Source: Labrenzia sp. THAF82
Lineage (GTDB): Bacteria; Pseudomonadota; Alphaproteobacteria; Rhizobiales; Stappiaceae
Length of the DNA stretch: 64,000 nt
Assembly: GCF_009363435.1 (NCBI RefSeq)
Contig: NZ_CP045354.1
Coordinates: forward strand, 4,740,501 to 4,804,500
Reading direction: 5' to 3'
The notes under the pieces are model-generated. The model searched no databases and was not told the origin of the DNA. It was given only the letters and a program-made list of their open reading frames with translations. This document shows, piece after piece, positions 20,030 through 29,400 of the stretch; position 1 is the first letter of the stretch; each line of letters opens with the position of its first letter. A program made the position numbers and the translations under genes.

Positions 20030-20545
20030 TTAGACGGTGGACCACCTTGCAATGACAGTCATACGATCGTGTTTGCTTCGACATCGCCACTTTTCAAGCC
20101 CGTTTGCGCAGCGAAATACTTCCGAGATACAGGAGCGAAGTTTCGACTTGTTCTTAAGACTGCGAATGGCGAAAAAATACTGTTGCAATGGCCATTCGCG
20201 GTTTCCGGGTGGCAACTCTGGTCTAGTCTGCCCGAAATATTTCCAGGGGCGTACGGCTAGCTGCAGTGCCCTCACATATTCTGGTGGGTCCAGCCAAACC
20301 AATGCATCGGCCCGTATAATAGCTTGTGGTAAAAAGCTAGGGCCTCCTTCAAGTATCCATGCGTCTCTCTCAAGCGCTCTCGCCAGGGCAGTTTCAATCT
20401 CGATTCTAGTTCGTTTCTGCCAGTTGGTTTGGAGTTTCATTGCATCGATCGAGATCACTGGGACATCTGGACGGACCATAGCCAAATTGCTTGCAAAGTG
20501 ACTTTTGCCAACGCCGTTGGTTCCGGTGACAATGATCTTCTTCAA
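20030..20545 (-). CDS. Adenylate-kinase-like P-loop protein
   Basis: A 171-residue P-loop NTPase starting MKKIIVTGTNGVGKSHFAS, with Walker A GTNGVGKS at residues 8-15. The layout resembles the FlaR/'DNA topology modulation' group of small kinase-like proteins: a PVISIDAMKL segment, then WILEGGPSFL, then ALVWLDPPEYVRALQL, then a C-terminal arginine-rich part ending near SKHDRMTVIARW. Its true substrate is not known in the family. Its GC content is lower than that of its neighbours, consistent with horizontal acquisition. No operon partners. Confidence 0.7.
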   Translation of the reverse strand: MKKIIVTGTNGVGKSHFASNLAMVRPDVPVISIDAMKLQTNWQKRTRIEIETALARALERDAWILEGGPSFLPQAIIRADALVWLDPPEYVRALQLAVRPWKYFGQTRPELPPGNREWPLQQYFFAIRSLKNKSKLRSCISEVFRCANGLEKWRCRSKHDRMTVIARWSTV

Positions 20546-20893
20546 TGAAGTCTCAAGTCTTTTGGGGAATTGAGGTGCAACATAGCGATTGGTCCGTCAA
20601 AGGCAAACTGCATCTTTGTCTGTAAATGAGACGTAACCCATCGCGTCGTGCACGAAAGGTAGCAGATCGAAGGTGGTCGTCACAATTGTTGAATGTGCAA
20701 CTTCACCAAAATCAGTTCATTGATGCAAGCTGATTTGCTTTCCCCGTGGTCGTGGATTGAACGCGCCTACACCTCCTCCATCATTTGGGCATGTATCGTC
20801 CCCAACTGCCCGGCAGCCGCCCTCTTTGTTGCACTGCGGAACTGAAGGTGTATGTTTTGCACCTCAAGTTCAAAACAGAGGAGTGAATACGGC
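20546..20893. other. Gene-free region between divergent genes
   Basis: The region separates the P-loop gene from the divergent methyltransferase. It should contain both promoters. I see no repeat, tRNA or small ORF with a ribosome binding site that I could support. Confidence 0.4.
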
Positions 20894-21940
20894 ATGCTGG
20901 TCCAAGACACCGCGGCAACGAGTGAAAACACTATCGAAAGCGCGGAGGACCTGTCATCGATCGCATTCGGCTTCATGGCATCCAAGTCTCTGTTTGCCGG
21001 ACTGCATGTCGATATGTTTTCAGTTCTCGCTGACGGCCCCAAAACGGCCGAACAGTTGGCAGAAGCCACTGATATACCAGTCAATCGCATCGTCATTCTG
21101 ACGACGGCCCTTGCCAGCGTTGGCTTGCTGGCAATCGGTGACGATAAAAAGATTTCAAATTCTCCTGCAGCGCAGAACTTTCTCTCCAAGCAGTCCCAAT
21201 ATGATTTTGGTGACTACCTTCGCCATCAGATCGACCAGCAGATGTATCCATTCCTGCTCCAGCTGAACGCCGTGATAAAAGGCGATTTGTCCGACGATGC
21301 CATTGCTTCCTATAGCCACTGGATGACGGACGAAGAGCAGGCTTCTGTCTATTCTGAAAGCCAGCACGCGGGCTCACTCGGACCTGGCCGGACACTTGCA
21401 CGGAAAGTCGATCTTGGTGACGCGGAATCCCTCTTGGATGTTGGCGGCGGGACCGGCGCCATGACGATCAGTCTGTGCAATGAATACAAAAACTTGCACG
21501 CGACGATCATCGACTTTCCAAACGTGGCGGAAATTGGCTGGCGCTTCATTTCCGAGGCCGATCTGGTCGATCGCGTCCGGTATATTCCCGGCAATGCCAT
21601 CGATGTTCAATGGCCCAGCAATCAGAACGCCATCCTGATGTCTTACCTCATGAGCGGTGTGCCGGGCGATGATGTGGAAGGGCTGCTAAAGAAGGCGTTC
21701 AATGCGCTGTCTCCAGGCGGCAAGCTGATGGTGCATGATTTCATGGTTGAAGAGGACCGGCGCGGACCGGCCCTTGCCGCTCTCTGGCAGTTGCAGCATA
21801 TGGCATTTACTCCTGAGGCCCGCTCGCTGTCTGTCGGATGGCTGACAGACGCAGGCAAAAAGATGGGCTTTAAAGTCGATATCGTTGACAACCTCATTCC
21901 CGCGATGACCAAATTGGTTGTTTTCGTGAAGCCCTCCTGA
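20894..21940 (+). CDS. O-methyltransferase-fold SAM methyltransferase; candidate DsyB-like S-methyltransferase
   Basis: A 348-residue two-domain enzyme. The N-terminal helical dimerisation domain (about 15-110) contains a winged-helix-like part (KTAEQLAEATDIPVNRIV). The SAM domain has LLDVGGGTGAM (motif I, about 180-190) and the post-I strand ATIIDFPNVAEI. In true O-methyltransferases of this fold the general-base His sits in an LHDW-type motif; here that place reads MSYLMSGVPGDD (249-260) with no His. Thioether methylation needs no base, so an S-methyltransferase such as the DMSP-synthesis enzyme DsyB, known from Labrenzia, is possible. The start has AGGAG 10 bases upstream. The thioesterase gene follows after 12 bases. 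Confidence 0.75.
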   Translation: MLVQDTAATSENTIESAEDLSSIAFGFMASKSLFAGLHVDMFSVLADGPKTAEQLAEATDIPVNRIVILTTALASVGLLAIGDDKKISNSPAAQNFLSKQSQYDFGDYLRHQIDQQMYPFLLQLNAVIKGDLSDDAIASYSHWMTDEEQASVYSESQHAGSLGPGRTLARKVDLGDAESLLDVGGGTGAMTISLCNEYKNLHATIIDFPNVAEIGWRFISEADLVDRVRYIPGNAIDVQWPSNQNAILMSYLMSGVPGDDVEGLLKKAFNALSPGGKLMVHDFMVEEDRRGPALAALWQLQHMAFTPEARSLSVGWLTDAGKKMGFKVDIVDNLIPAMTKLVVFVKPS

Positions 21941-21952
21941 TCCAGAGACATC

Positions 21953-22405
21953 ATGGCGACGTTGCAACTGCACGAAGAACCGCTACAGACCAGCTGGCTG
22001 GATGCTTATGGCCACCTGAACGAGGCCTATTATCTGGTCCCGTTCAGCAATGCGACCTGGAAGCTGCAAGACCACTTTGGGATTGGAACAGACTATTTCG
22101 ACAAGACCGGTTGTGCACTCTACACGCTGGAATCGCATTTACGATATGTCGGCGAAGTCCGTGCACCTGCAACTCTCAAAATAGAGACCGCCATATTGGG
22201 GGTGGACGCAAAGCGATTGCACGTTGGTCACACCATGCTGTGCGACAGCCGTGAATGCGCCACTTTCGAATGCATGCTTCTGCATTATGACACAAAGGCG
22301 GAAAGGTCTGCCCCTTTCCCGGATGCGCCCAGAAATGCCCTGCAGGGTTCAATTCTGATGCCAACGCCTGATTGGGTGGGTCAGGCCCTTCGAAGATTGG
22401 TCTGA
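21953..22405 (+). CDS. Hot-dog acyl-CoA thioesterase, betainyl-CoA thioesterase-like
   Basis: A 150-residue single hot-dog domain. It has the 4HBT entry motif SWLDAYGHLNEAYYLVPF (catalytic acid region), then LESHLRYVGEVRAPATLKIET and DAKRLHVGHTML, then LLHYDTKAERSAPFPD near the C-terminus. This layout resembles the thioesterase linked with carnitine dehydrogenase (betainyl-CoA release). No carnitine genes are nearby. It starts 12 bases after the methyltransferase stop, so they are likely co-transcribed. The acyl substrate is uncertain. Confidence 0.78.
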   Translation: MATLQLHEEPLQTSWLDAYGHLNEAYYLVPFSNATWKLQDHFGIGTDYFDKTGCALYTLESHLRYVGEVRAPATLKIETAILGVDAKRLHVGHTMLCDSRECATFECMLLHYDTKAERSAPFPDAPRNALQGSILMPTPDWVGQALRRLV

Positions 22406-22613
22406 AGCTCGCGGGCCAAACGCTCTCTTTCAAGAAGCACAAGATCCTCAGGCACTGGTGCAGTTCACGAGTGAACGTGATCCGCCGAACACGCCGGCCT
22501 CTTGAAAGTTTCCGCATTCAATATCGGGAGATCCAGCCACGCGCCAAGAAGGCATCCGGATAGAAGGTTCCGTACCTAGTTGCCTGCCGCACGCGCTTGC
22601 ACGAACCACAGCG

Positions 22614-24080
22614 CTAGCTGCCTTTCAGTTCAAGCAACTCATCGGTATAGACGGTCATCTGGCCCCTGCCGCGCCTCTTTGCAGCATAAAGGGCCACATC
22701 AGCCTGCCTGAGCAGTTCAGCAGGTTGCGTTGCGAATGCGATGCCTATGCTCGCTCCAAATTTGCAGGCCACATCGTTCAACTGCATGGGTTCACTGAGG
22801 TGCTCGATTATCGTGCGTCCGAGTTCATTGATCCGTTCTTTATCCGCCTTCGAAAAGACGATAACGAACTCATCTCCGCCGATGCGCACAACAGCGTCAT
22901 CGTCGCCGGCAAATGCACGCAGTGACTTGGCGACGTGTTGAAGTACCAGATCCCCCATTTCGTGTCCGTGCTCGTCGTTGATCTGCTTGAAACCATCCAG
23001 GTCGAGATAAAGCAGCGCATAGTCTGCTGAGACCTCCTGGGCCTCCAGTTCAGCCATCTTCTCATCCAGGAAGCGCCGGTTGCCGAGTTTTGTCAGAAAG
23101 TCGCGCCGCGCCTGTTCTGCAAGCAGCTCCTTTGAGCGTTCCGCCTCGTGTTTGGCTTCTGCCAGGTCCCTTACAATTGCGGTCGCCCTGTGGACGTAGA
23201 GCCGCGCGGTCAACAGTGTGCATATGAAGACCAGAAGGACACCGATGGCCATCAAGGGCAACAATCGGATGCCCGGCAATGCAGGGTCCCAAATCAGGTA
23301 ACCCAGTTCAGTTCCGTCAATCGTCGAGAGTTCAAACCCACCTTGCCAGTAGGTTGGCATGGAAGAGGACAGGCGCAAGTTTGGAAGGCCGTACTTTTCG
23401 CTCAACGCAGCCAGTTCGTTGCTATCCAGCGGTTGCACAAAGACAAGAACGTGGTCGGTTCGAATGTCCACATCGTCATAGGTCGTAAGAACAATCGCAC
23501 CGGCCATTGAGAGATCGGTCAGATCTCCAATCAACCCGGAAACGGGCTCGGGTGCCGTAAATGCATTGCCCTCTCGCGCTTTTGTCAAAAGCGGCACTAG
23601 GCCGCTCTCGTACTGGGACAGATCAAATTCAGCTATCGCATCATCCACGATTTGAAGTTTAGGACGGTTGTTGCCGTCCAGAACATGCAAAGCCTCGACC
23701 TGAAGATTGTCCTGAAGGTAGTCGACAAAGGTTTCCTCCACCCACTGAAGGTTCAAATCCCTCACCAGGTTCTCGACAGCGCTGTCCCAGTAACCGTATT
23801 CAAGAACGACCGTTTCAAGTCGTCCCATGCGGTCGGTCAACAAGGCTCTGAAAACCTGCTGAGACTGTTCGACAGAATTCCGGTCGAGCGACCGTGTCAG
23901 AAACGCGACAAAGACCAACAAGCTGACAGCACCGATCAAGACTGTCGCCCAAAACGGTCTGGACAGTCGGCGAATTTCTGCCGCCTGGGCCTCAACTCCA
24001 ACTGATTGAGTTGCAACAGTTGTGCTGCGGCCGTCTGATTGGTCAGAAGGAGACAAACCCACCCTCTTTGCAGATCTCAT
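22614..24080 (-). CDS. Diguanylate cyclase with periplasmic CHASE4-like sensor
   Basis: A 488-residue inner-membrane protein. A cytoplasmic tail is followed by a first membrane helix (about 43-62), a periplasmic sensor of about 200 residues with the CHASE4-like stretch LEYGYWDSAVENLV, and a second helix near 272-295. A short coiled linker (AEAKHEAERSKELLAEQARR) leads to the GGDEF domain. The active-site motif is intact (RIGGDEFVIVF, GGDEF at 401-405), so it should make cyclic di-GMP. The RxxD inhibitory site five residues before it is absent (GDDD), so product feedback is not expected. No EAL domain. An AT-rich promoter region lies upstream. Confidence 0.92.
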   Translation of the reverse strand: MRSAKRVGLSPSDQSDGRSTTVATQSVGVEAQAAEIRRLSRPFWATVLIGAVSLLVFVAFLTRSLDRNSVEQSQQVFRALLTDRMGRLETVVLEYGYWDSAVENLVRDLNLQWVEETFVDYLQDNLQVEALHVLDGNNRPKLQIVDDAIAEFDLSQYESGLVPLLTKAREGNAFTAPEPVSGLIGDLTDLSMAGAIVLTTYDDVDIRTDHVLVFVQPLDSNELAALSEKYGLPNLRLSSSMPTYWQGGFELSTIDGTELGYLIWDPALPGIRLLPLMAIGVLLVFICTLLTARLYVHRATAIVRDLAEAKHEAERSKELLAEQARRDFLTKLGNRRFLDEKMAELEAQEVSADYALLYLDLDGFKQINDEHGHEMGDLVLQHVAKSLRAFAGDDDAVVRIGGDEFVIVFSKADKERINELGRTIIEHLSEPMQLNDVACKFGASIGIAFATQPAELLRQADVALYAAKRRGRGQMTVYTDELLELKGS

Positions 24081-24381
24081 TCAACCATGCTCGGGATTTA
24101 CTCCCTAAAACTCACCAAAAGTAAGCACTTTTAGAATTAGCATGAATTTATAACTGCTTACTTCAATCATATTACTTACCAACAAGCGACTTTCAATAAA
24201 CTCCAGCACTAAGAATTACTAACAATACTTGCCATTGAATCTTAAACTAAATAATCCGCATTATTACCAATTGGACAATTTGAGATGCTCAGCGAAATTA
24301 ACATCACTGCAACTTTGAGTTACCATATCGGTTGAAGAGGAGTTTTTTGAAGCCGAGCATGTCGGCTGAAAGCAATGCAGT
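24081..24381. other. AT-rich promoter region of the GGDEF gene
   Basis: About 300 bases with very high A+T (from about 24100 to 24330) and no gene. Both flanking genes are on the minus strand, so it holds the promoter of the diguanylate cyclase and the end of the HD gene transcript. No clear terminator hairpin is seen. Confidence 0.5.
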
Positions 24382-25227
24382 TCAGCGCTGTGGCCCGAGG
24401 AGCGCTATGTCTCTCTCCGCCAAAAAGAGATTTGAATAGAGGTTTGCAATCCACTGACGCCCGGACGCCGTGATTTTCAGATATTGAATAGCTTTTTGAA
24501 TATAGGGCGCGACGCTGTTCCAGTAGAATTGAGGATATTTCAGAACAAGATCCGCCGGGGTGTCGTAGCCAAGCTGTTTGTTGAGGCCCGCCTCTTCAAA
24601 TTCGAAATAGAGGGCATTGGCCTTGCGGATGTAATGCGGATCACCGAGCTGTCCGATGAAATCGGCTGCGCGAACCAAAGTTGCATCTTCACCGAGTATT
24701 TCATTGTCGTCCGGGAACTTGCTTGGAAATCGTGACCCTTCAACCGCATCGGCGATCCGTTGAGGGTCAAGCAATCCGGTGCCGGAGATCCGTTCAAAAA
24801 TATAAAGCTGCGACCGGTCAACATGGTACGGTGTCAGGGCGGCATCAGACGCCCCACGTGCCAGTTGAATCTTCTGCCCCGTGTCATCGATGACAAAGCC
24901 ATCAGCATCGTCGCCGGGCAGAATGCCGCGTACATAGCCGATATCATGCGTCAGGCAGGCAACGATCACATGCGCATAATCCGTTGGCGCCATGTGAGTG
25001 TGCAATGCGCGTCCGCGCAAGATGTCATGCCCGGCCAAGGTAACCAGCATCGTGTGTTCAATATTGTGGTAGAGCGCATCGCTGTTGCCAATGCATTCCA
25101 TGGCGATACGGGCAATGGAGGGCACCAGTTCAGCCAGTTCAGGATCGGACTTGCCGAACCGGCGCTGCACGTAGGCAGTCAAAAAATCGCCGAGCGCGTC
25201 GGCCGCAAGTCCCGGCACTGTCAACAT
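24382..25227 (-). CDS. HD-domain metal-dependent phosphohydrolase-like protein
   Basis: A 281-residue protein with an HD-type metal site. H54 and H58 occur in ALYHNIEHTM and the His-Asp pair is H94-D95 in CLTHDIGYVRG. A further acidic residue lies in TLVRAADFIGQLGD. This pattern is that of cyclic-nucleotide or nucleotide phosphodiesterases of the HD/PDEase superfamily. The C-terminal part is helical and not recognised. It neighbours a diguanylate cyclase but lacks the HD-GYP signature, so cyclic di-GMP hydrolysis is not supported. It may act on another nucleotide. Confidence 0.75.
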   Translation of the reverse strand: MLTVPGLAADALGDFLTAYVQRRFGKSDPELAELVPSIARIAMECIGNSDALYHNIEHTMLVTLAGHDILRGRALHTHMAPTDYAHVIVACLTHDIGYVRGILPGDDADGFVIDDTGQKIQLARGASDAALTPYHVDRSQLYIFERISGTGLLDPQRIADAVEGSRFPSKFPDDNEILGEDATLVRAADFIGQLGDPHYIRKANALYFEFEEAGLNKQLGYDTPADLVLKYPQFYWNSVAPYIQKAIQYLKITASGRQWIANLYSNLFLAERDIALLGPQR

Positions 25228-25387
25228 TGGCGGCGCTTTCCCTGCCTGATAATGTCGAAATCAATTCATGCACTACAGTTTGGCACCTTGCCGGGCTGCT
25301 ATGTCAAGCAAATGTCAGCGTTTTGGTCATTCTAAGGCTGGGCCAACGCCGCGCCTGGCAGTCTTTTGTCCAGGGCCCCGCATTTCT

Positions 25388-26266
25388 CTAGAGTCCCTCA
25401 AATGTTCGAAAAGCCGTCTGGTACCGGCTCAGATTTTCCTCGGCATAGGCCGCGAAGTCGAAGTCGATTTCAGAATGATGCTCTGACACCATGGACCACA
25501 TCGCCTCTCTCATAAGTGCGGCGCATTTCATCGCGTGGTAACGCCGCACAAGCAGTCCGTCCGGCGAGTGGCCATAGTAGATCTCAAGTGCAAGCGCTTC
25601 CTGTTCCGGTGAGAGAGAATTGTTCGACGCAAGCCCAGCAAGGTCGAACAGTGGCGAATTGAAACCGGCATAGTCCCAGTCAATCAACCAAAGACGAATG
25701 CCGTCATCGATCAGATTGGCCGCCAGTAGATCATTGTGGCTGAAGACCATCTGGATCAAGCCGATGGTTTCTTCCAGGTGGCTCGCCTGCCACTGCAACT
25801 CCGGCAACATTGGGACATATCTGCTCCCGTCATCGCGCAAGATCCGGTCATAGTTGCGCAAAATGTGGAACACCCAGAAGGCCATGACCGGCCCTTTCAA
25901 AAACCGGGGCACGTCGTGATGACAACGGCGCAACAGGTCGACCGCACGCTGCAACATCATGGGATCTTGCAGGTCATCGACCGCAAGCGTGCGCCCCTCG
26001 ATGAAGTCCAACACGATGGCATTGTCCTGTGCATAGTGCACCGCAGGCGACAGACCGGCATCGAAGGCAGCACGGCTGGCCGCGATGTCGTTGAAGCGCA
26101 TGATCTGGTGCACCGGGATATCACCGCCAATCCGGGCAACGAACGTGCGCCCGCCGTCCTTCACCTTATAGCTCGTATTGGTGATCCCACCGGAAAGTGG
26201 CTCAGGGTCTATCGGCCCAGACCAGCAAGGCAGATCGAGGATGATTTCAAGCGGTTGTTCAATCAA
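25388..26266 (-). CDS. Choline-kinase-like / aminoglycoside phosphotransferase family protein
   Basis: A 292-residue protein-kinase-like phosphotransferase. The N-lobe has LSGGITNTSYKVKDGG (25-39) and an ATP-contact strand FVARIGG. The catalytic loop is SHNDLLAANL with D179, and the metal-binding motif is WLIDWDYAG with D196. The family covers choline, ethanolamine and thiamine kinases; choline or a similar small alcohol is the likely substrate. The start is TTG at 26266 with AGGAG 7 bases upstream. It stands alone next to the HD gene on the same strand, 160 bases apart. Confidence 0.82.
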   Translation of the reverse strand: MIEQPLEIILDLPCWSGPIDPEPLSGGITNTSYKVKDGGRTFVARIGGDIPVHQIMRFNDIAASRAAFDAGLSPAVHYAQDNAIVLDFIEGRTLAVDDLQDPMMLQRAVDLLRRCHHDVPRFLKGPVMAFWVFHILRNYDRILRDDGSRYVPMLPELQWQASHLEETIGLIQMVFSHNDLLAANLIDDGIRLWLIDWDYAGFNSPLFDLAGLASNNSLSPEQEALALEIYYGHSPDGLLVRRYHAMKCAALMREAMWSMVSEHHSEIDFDFAAYAEENLSRYQTAFRTFEGL

Positions 26267-26439
26267 CGAAATCTCCTGTTTGTACCAAGTGTCTCAAAGG
26301 CGTCTTTCGGTGTAAATGATGTGCGATAAATCCGGCCAGCAAGTGTCGCCTTGCCAGATTGCGCCATGGCAGCAGCCACTTTCGATGGTTGCTCGAGACA
26401 GTGTCTCCCGTTTAAGCTGAAGTTTGGGGGAGTGATCAC

Positions 26440-29400
26440 GTGACTGCGCGACAACAGGAATTTGATCTCACTGAGTTTGAGGCTTGGCTTTCAAAACAGC
26501 CCCGAAGCGTTGCGGCGGCTATTGCGCTGCGTTGTTCCCTGCGCGCATTGCCGCTTCTCCTTTTGCACCTCGAAAACGACGAGACTGCCGATGCGGCAAT
26601 CCTGAAAACTTTTCGCCAAAACAACGCTGTGTTTGCCTTTGTCTGCTCCGGCGGCGAGTTCATTCGCGCTTCAGGCCTCACTTCTGTCAGTCAGGTTACG
26701 TCAAGCGAAAACCCGGCTGTCGTGAGTGGATATCAGAGCGCAGATTCTGCATTCGCCTCACCGGAAACAACGAAGGGTTCTGTCGATCCGCGTTTCAATG
26801 AAACGCAGGATGACGCGATCCGGACGCTGGCAATCCGTGCCACATTGAACGCAGTCTACATTGACAGCGACTATAACGGCTCAGCCTATGAAAAGGACGT
26901 TCTGCAACTCTATGAGGGGCTTCCTGCTGACGCTCTTGTGCAAAGCGCTCTCTGGCCGGACGCATACATGCCAGATGATGTCCTCAAAATGTGGGAAGAG
27001 CTCAAGGCGCGGCTCCTGGAAGGCGGTGCTGACTGGGACGTCTGGACACTTTGGTATGAGAAACGCCTTGCAGGCCAGCAACTGCGTGACCTGACACTGG
27101 AGATTGCACGCATCGCCTTGCCCGACCCGATGTGGACGGATGGCGCAAGCGCAGTCAACCCTGAAATCGCGAACCTACAGGAGCTTTTCGACAAGGACGG
27201 GCCAGAGGCCGTTGAGGCCCGCATGAACGAACTGCATAGTCGTTCTTCTGGAGAGGAAACCCGCTTATCTAGCAATGAGCAGCAGACCGAGGCCGAAGTC
27301 TCGTCCGAGGTGGACACCAGCGGACAAAGTGAAACCGAAGAGACCGCCACCCTGCCCCGGGTCTGGATCCTGCAGTTCAATCCGGAGGACTGGACCTCCG
27401 CTCCGGATGTGCTCAACACAGGTGAAACCTTACCCTGGAAGACCGCAAAGGCACTTCCGACGGAGATGCAGACCAATGATCCGGTCATTTATTGGCGAAC
27501 ACGTTCGAACGGGGGACTGGTCGGCACGGGCCGCGTCACATCGACGGAGCTTGGAACACAAACGAGCAATGACGGTCAACGAAGGTTTGAGACAGAAGTC
27601 CACGAGTTCGATCAGACGCGCCTGATCTCGCGGAAATCCGTTATCGCGGCATCAGGTATAACGCGGAAAAACTGGCAAGGTGCAGTTCTGGCTTTGCCAG
27701 AAAGCCAGGCTCTTCAACTCGACGCATTTCTGCGGACACAAAACCGCGCGCCATTGTTCAATGACAGCCAAATTCAAGCAGTTGCTCAATCCAGCCGAAT
27801 GCAATCCGATGCGGCAGGATCGAATTCTCAAACGCAGGCCGATCAAACAGCCACGGGAACCGGGCAAGGAGATGCTCTTGTCGAATCTGAAACAAGTTTC
27901 GCACCCGATGACGCCGAGACGGAACGCGACGATCTTGGCAGAGGCATTCTGGCCATTGCGCTGGCCAGACGGCTGCATCTGATCTGGTGCCGGCTCAACG
28001 ACGCCATGTGGCAGGAAGCGAAAGAACCGACGGAGTTTCCCCGTCGTCCGCTCTATTCTTCGGCATATTGGACAGGTGCGGGCGCAGCGGAACTAAGCGG
28101 CGGCAACGAACCGGATTCAGTTGAGCAGGCGGAGGGTTTTTCCGGAGACCGGTCACGCACCAACACACGCGCTGGATTTGTCCTGCACCTGGACGCGCCC
28201 TGGGGCGGTGGCAAAACGACCTTTGCCAACTTCCTTGCAAGAGTGCTCAACCCTACCGGATATCGGCACGGCAAGAATTCGTTTCTGACCAGAAGATACG
28301 GCGATGCAGACCTGACCACAGTCTTCCTCAGCGACCCGTTGCCAAAGGACGGCTCCACCACCGGAGATGGCCGAAATTGGCCATCCAGCGCGCGCAGACC
28401 CTGGATAGTGGTGCCTTTCAATGCCTGGCAGGCACAGCATGTCACACCGCCCTGGTGGGTCTTTTACCAATCCGTGCGCAAGCGTTGTTTTGATTCCGTA
28501 ATTTATGAAGGCTGGGATCCTGAAACCGTCGATGGAGAACCGGCTCGCAAACCCGACTGGTGGCTGCGTCAGTATCTGCGCTTGCGGCTTTGGCTACCGG
28601 AAATTTTCTGGCGCCTGACAAGCCCGAAAATCGTGGCCCTGATCTCAACGGGGGTCGTCAGTCTGCTGCTTTTCTGGCTGCTCTATTTTTTCGGCATTCT
28701 GGAACTCAACACCAATGCCAAAGGCCAGAGCAGTCTCATGTTCAGCGTCGGATCGGACAAGGGTTTCGGCATTGCAGACGGCATTGGTCTCATGCTGACG
28801 GCGTTGACGGGGCTGAGTTTTCTCTGGGGGATCGGAGCCTGCTTTACAGAGTCCATTCGACCAGGCACCGACACACTTGCCGAGCGTCTGTCTCTTGGCA
28901 ATGGCGACCCGTTTGAGCGTTTCCGTCGGCATTTCTACAAGACAATGAAGCGGCTGAAACGTCCCGTTCTCGTGGTGGTTGACGATCTCGATCGTTGCAG
29001 CCCGGAATTCATTGTCGACCTCGTGCGCGGTATGCAGACGCTCTTGCGCAGTCCCCGCGTCGTCTTTGTCATTCTTGGTGACCGTGACTGGATCGAGCGC
29101 GCCTTCGAAGTCCATCACAAGGACATGAACAAGGTAAGTGTCGGTCCCGAACAGACTTTCGGTGCGCGTTTCGTTGAAAAGGCAATCCAGATGTCCTTTA
29201 TCCTGCCTGGCCTTATCCCGGACAGGCAAAAGGATTATGTCCGGCGCCTGCTCCTGGGCTCCAGAGCCAATCTGGACACCGAGCAGACCAAGACTTTCTC
29301 CAGCGAAACAACGCAAAACTTGCGCGTCTTCTTTCAACAAGCGGTTCAACAACCTGCCGCACCAGTGCTGGACAGCGAAGCTCTCAAGGCACAGGTCCGC

